A stretch of DNA of 64,000 nt from Ehretia macrophylla (lineage: Eukaryota; Streptophyta; Magnoliopsida; Boraginales; Ehretiaceae), in assembly GCA_037974665.1 (NCBI GenBank), contig CM075773.1, forward strand, positions 48,810,080 through 48,874,079. Direction: 5' to 3'. Of the stretch, positions 59,841 to 64,000 are shown piece after piece. The translations under genes were made by a program, and so were the position numbers. Numbering within the stretch: position 1 is the stretch's first letter; every line of letters starts with the position of its first letter. The notes under the pieces were generated by a model. The model searched no databases. It saw only the letters and a list, made by a program, of their open reading frames with translations, and was not told where the DNA came from.

Positions 59841-60309
59841 CAGTTTGTTTGGATTGAGGGGGAGAATTTTAATAAAAGAGAGGAAGGGAGGGAATTATAA
59901 AGGAAATGAGTGGAGAAGATTAAATCATGTTTGAAGTGGATAATTTTATAAAGGAGAGGATTATAAAGGAGTATGAGTGTCTTTTGTTTGGATTAGAAAT
60001 GAAATGGAAGGGGATGAATAAATTTTATATGTATAATGACTTTTATGCCCTTCTCTTATTTTATTTTAAATGTTTATATAATTGATATGGTTGTAATTAA
60101 CATAAAAGCAAAAGGCAAAATTGTCCTCACAGGAAATAATATTTTCTCCTCCCTCCATTTTACTCCAAATTAGAGTGATCATATTTTGGGGATATAGAGG
60201 GATTAAGCTCATTCCCTCTATACCCCAACTATTCAATCCCTCCCAAACTAAATAAAGGAAGGAGTGAACCCCTCCCCTTCCCCCAATTTCCCCCAATCCA
60301 AACACACTG
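59841..60309 (+). mobile_element. MITE with TTA flanks inserted beside or into the LINE
   Basis: The left end CAGTTTGTTTGGATTG and reversed right end CAGTGTGTTTGGATTG match at all but one position, and the inverted similarity runs into a G-rich block. TTA flanks both sides (59838-59840 and 60310-60312), which suggests PIF/Harbinger. No transposase is present; length is 469 bp. Confidence 0.75.
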
Positions 60310-60475
60310 TTAAGGACGTGACTTACCCTCTCAACTTTTACTTTGCCCACTTAATCGCCTTTTGTAGGGAATATTCTAATAACTATATGAATTTTGAATA
60401 TTATATTGTAATTGTGCGTGGAACTAAGATTTAATAAGAGACCCTCCCTTATAAATATCTCAATTTTATATATTA

Positions 60476-61054
60476 CAGTAGAACCTCTTTAAATTAATAC
60501 TCAATAAATTAATATTTTTTTTAATTAATAAAAATATCCGGTCCCGACTTGGGACCAGTGTAAAAAAATTGATAAATTCGATAAAATTATAAGATAATAC
60601 ATTTAAAAAATTTTATTTGTATTTTATTGACCCAAATATTTCATAAATTAATAATTAGCTAAAAAGTACATAATAACTTGACTATGAGGTTTTCTCAAAA
60701 TATAAATCAAGAGTAGTTTATTTTTTGTTAAACTTCAAATCTAGTTGAATTTCATATTTAATTATTTAAAGAGAAAAAATTGAAGTAATTCTACAAAGAT
60801 TAGGATACAAGATTAGATAAATTAGTTCCCATCTTAATTCTACAAGAATTTGGATACGATATTAGAGAAACTTTGTTATAATCCTACTAAATTAAATTTT
60901 ATCTTCTATTCTCATTACTTATCTTTTCAAATTAGACCGAAAAAATACAAATCGTTTTTCAAAAAAAGACATCATAATCATAATATGTTTACTATAAATC
61001 CAAACAAATTAAAAATATCTATTAATTTATTATTAATTTAGAGAGGTTCTACTG
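60476..61054 (+). mobile_element. Emigrant/pogo-type MITE (579 bp)
   Basis: The ends are CAGTAGAACCTCTTTAAA and, reversed, CAGTAGAACCTCTCTAAA, flanked by TA on each side (60474-60475 and 61055-61056). Emigrant MITEs of Arabidopsis and related Tc1/mariner-pogo elements have CAGTAAAACCTCTATAAA-like ends and TA duplications. The CCGGTCCCGACTTGGGACC block near 60539 also fits this family type. Confidence 0.75.
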
Positions 61055-61228
61055 TATATTGAAAATGTACAAGAAATAAAATAACCCCTTCTCCCTTATA
61101 GATAACAAACAGATTTACACACTTTTAAAAACTATTATACTTTATTTGTTGCACCTCAATCTTTCTGGTGCTTAGACACATTTAAAACGCACATCAACGC
61201 ATGAAATCTTTCAAAGTAATCAATAGCC

Positions 61229-61229
<1 letters not shown>

Positions 61230-61293
<64 letters not shown>
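61230..61293 (+). repeat. TA microsatellite
   Basis: An uninterrupted TA run of about 64 bp. Confidence 0.95.
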
Positions 61294-61297
<4 letters not shown>

Positions 61298-61630
61298 TTG
61301 CAAAACAAAACTTGATATTTTTCCTTGTTTATTATTTTTTCTTGAATTTTGTTTATTCACGAGGCGATTATCCTGCTTGTGAAAAGTCGTTCTATGAAAA
61401 ACAAAAATCTAACTCGTTATTATTTTGTTTTATATTTTTTGATCGATCATTTGATGAATAAGTAATTCTGATTGGATCAAATTCAATCAAGTATCATGGG
61501 CTGTAGATTCCTCATCCCTAAAAGTTTAAGGGGACAAAGTTATGTTAATATATTAATCATTATTCAACAATCAAATTATAAATTTTGGACCCAAAAGTCA
61601 CTCGAAAAAGTTAAGTGGACAAAATAAAAG

Positions 61631-62490
61631 TTAAGATTATTCTCAATAAAGGCTCTATTTTGAGGGGTTTTATAAACAAATTTAGAGTATTGTTGCTTTT
61701 TAGGCTCCGTTTGTTTGACGTAAAATATTTTTCTAAATTTTTTTTTCTTATTTTTTCAATGTTTGGTAACATCGGAAAATTGGTCAACTATAAAATATTT
61801 TTCAGTCAACAATTGCGGCTAGTACAAAATTTAGGAAAATATTTTCATATCTTTTGGGAGAATAAAATATTTTACGGAACTCACTGTATATTCAAATACC
61901 AGAAATATTTTACAGTATTCTATTTTCTAGAAAAATATTTTCCCTTAACAAGTTATTTTACGATAAACAAACGGAACCCAAAAAAATATTTTATTTTCTA
62001 AAAAAATATTTTTCACAAGGAAGTTATTTTACGGCAAACAAACAGAGCCTTAAAGCCCCATTTAGAGATCTATGTATTTTTTAGGGTCTTTAAAAAAAAA
62101 TCATCCCTAGTGAAGGCTCTAAATTCAAGGACCCATTGTGGGACCCGCCGCTCCTTCCATTTTTTAATCAGCTAAATTCCATTTTTTTTGAAGTTGCCAA
62201 CTTTTTATTTTTATTTTTATTAAAGTTGTCAATCAAATGTCATATCTGATTTGTTAAAGAGACCCATGTGGACTATAAATTTTGTTATCTTTTTCTTGAG
62301 TCTCCATTTTCTTCAACAAAGGCTAGTCTCTATTTTTGTTAAAATGTGTTAACTTTGAACCAAAATTTTGGATTTGGGTCTCTAAAATGTCTATTGGTGT
62401 TGCTTTTTTTTTTTTCTTTTTCAAGAGTCTCTATTTTTGCTAAAAAGTGACAATCATTGTAATTTAAAACCCTCATTGAAAATACCCTAA
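61631..62490 (+). mobile_element. possible inverted-repeat element split by a PIF-type MITE
   Basis: The left end TTAAGATTATTCTCAATAAA resembles the reversed right end TTAGGGTATTTTCAATGAGG. The PIF-type MITE at 61703 lies inside, which would leave about 510 bp of the older element. The inverted match is imperfect. Confidence 0.35.
61703..62049 (+). mobile_element. PIF/Harbinger-type MITE, copy 2
   Basis: The ends GGCTCCGTTTGTTTGACG and, reversed, GGCTCTGTTTGTTTGCCG match copy 1 at 28860. TTA flanks both sides (61700-61702 and 62050-62052). At 347 bp it lacks the extra internal and terminal blocks of copy 1. Confidence 0.82.
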
Positions 62491-63540
62491 GGCATAGTCA
62501 AGTGTGAATCATGGAACAAAATAGGGGAACATGAGAGAAAGAAGTGTTGAAAAGATGTTTATATGCAATGCTACACCCTTGTTTAGCCAAATTGGGGTGC
62601 TTAACACAATTTTCACTCTATTAACACTAGTTGGAAAATGGTTTTGGATTTTCTTACAACCTTTCAATCTAAATCATTAAACATTTGATTAAACAATTAT
62701 GAAGTAATGATAATAACTATAAATCATAAAGTGTTTTATTCAAGCCTTTATTATCATTATTTTACATTATGAGATCAAACAATTAATGATTCTAAAAAAC
62801 TATCGTAACATTACAAGACAAAAAATGTATGGGGAGAATTCAATACCATAGGAATAACGACAAAATCCTAAACTTTGAGGCCACAATTCCAAAAAACACA
62901 AAAGTAAAAAAGTCAATTCTCATTTCCACTGTGTTCGATGGGCGTCTGCAATCTGCGATGGCTGGTTCACTTGGGTGGTGATGATGATTCAGCCATTATT
63001 TTGATTTGGTGCTGGTGTTGTTGAAGTTGGTTGCTTTGCCTTAGGGTTAGGGTTTGGTCTTTTGGGCTTTGGGCTTGAATTTGCAAATTCTTCTTTAGAT
63101 TGTAACCTTTGGAGCTTTGTAAATTTTTTTGAATTTAGATCCTCGAGAATGTAATTTAAGGATCTTCAATTACTTTTTGAAGAGTGACACTTGAACTATT
63201 AAAATTAACGGATAAATTTGTGCCAATCTCAATACTTGCGTGTACTTAATACTGAAATAATGTAGTTTGAATTGTTTAATAAAAAATTGATTTAATTTTT
63301 TTTTATAAATATACATAATTTATATTTTTGAATATATAATATCCAAAGAATATAAATATCGTTAAAAATTTCGTACAAAAGGTTTATGTATTAAATTCCT
63401 TCTATAAATGACGTTTATATTTCTCAAATAAGTATTATTTTCTTATAGTAATATTATATGAAGAAGAAAAACATTTTATGTTACTTTTAAAACATTTTAT
63501 GTTGCTTTTATGTGGACCTTTGCTTTAGGCCCCACTTTAT
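62491..63540. other. spacer without recognised features
   Basis: AT-rich DNA with a short GC-richer patch (62935-63120) containing GGTTAGGGTTTGG. No reading frame of note. Confidence 0.55.
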
Positions 63541-63544
63541 GTAA

Positions 63545-64000
63545 GTTTTTTTTGGGGGGTCAAACTTCATATTATTAATTAAATAGGGAAGATGCAAAGG
63601 AGATCTAACCTAAAACTATACAAGAATTCAATAAACAAAATAATAATAACAAACGACACGCAAAATAATGCTAAAGGGGTTTAAAACACCATAAGGGTGA
63701 AAGAACTCATTCTAATTATATAAACAACCTTGTTTGTCATAGAGTTAGCTCGAGCATACAGGAATCGAAAATGATCAGACAAAGAAAATAGACAAAGTTG
63801 AATATTGTGAATAACATGAACAATAGAAGAAACTATCTTATCACAATTTAAAGAATCTCAAACAACATCCAACATCAATTAAGAATATGTACATGATACC
63901 AACACAATTCTCAACGTTTTTAAACCTCCATCAAATAAAAAAACAAAAACAAAAAATCCCCATTTCACTCACCAAATTTACCAAAATTACAAAAGATCCT
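63545..64000 (-). mobile_element. probable LINE 3' end, continuing past the window
   Basis: On the minus strand the sequence ends in CTCCTTTGCATCTTCCC, an ATTAATAATATGAAGTTTG-like block and a short A run (plus-strand T run at 63547-63554), the layout of a plant LINE 3' untranslated region. Upstream on that strand, SDHFRFLYARANS can be read near 63740-63780. The evidence is weak and the element runs off the right edge. Confidence 0.4.

Noticed and set aside
62935-63120. Telomere-like GGGTTAGGGTTTGG near 63045
   Set aside because: It is only about two imperfect units in a G/T-rich patch, without an array.

Overview
The window is nuclear DNA of a flowering plant, almost certainly a eudicot. It has long AT-rich spacers, GT-AG introns, plant-type gene families, a TAT-lineage Ty3/gypsy retrotransposon, LINE tails, many short inverted-repeat elements and a chloroplast DNA insert. 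Species and family cannot be read from the sequence with confidence.

Layout. 1-6014: a Ty3/gypsy LTR retrotransposon on the minus strand, cut by the left window edge, with pol, gag and the 5' LTR inside the window. 9767-13901 (+): a seven-exon VAP/VAP27-like ER membrane protein. 16215-22045 (+): a fifteen-exon CDC7-like S-phase kinase with E2F and site II motifs upstream. 23859-27875 (+): six-exon Bax inhibitor-1 (BI-1), whose first intron holds a tandem array of about 200-bp units. 29819-32387 (+): a three-exon gene for a 154-residue, largely helical protein of unknown function, with a broken chloroplast atpB piece in intron 1. 32388-46798: a 14-kb gene-poor stretch with nested inverted-repeat elements. 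46799-53100 (+): an eight-exon GATA26/27-type factor with an N-terminal GATA zinc finger and a DEUBAD/ASXH-like region. 54673-56214 (-): an intronless gene for a 513-residue hydrophilic protein I do not recognise, convergent with the GATA gene. 56215-64000: no host gene seen; LINE remnants, PIF/Harbinger-type and Emigrant-type MITEs, tandem duplications and a long TA microsatellite.

The host genes do not form a pathway. They are independent housekeeping or regulatory genes: ER contact sites, DNA replication, cell-death control and transcription. I joined exons by GT-AG sites, reading-frame phase and family resemblance; every join keeps frame. I found no convincing new biological system. The most useful leads are the S-phase promoter signature and DFN motif of the CDC7-like gene, the intronic array in BI-1, the atpB insert with an adjacent coding-like stretch, a three-copy dispersed repeat family, and several element-in-element insertions that order past transposition events.
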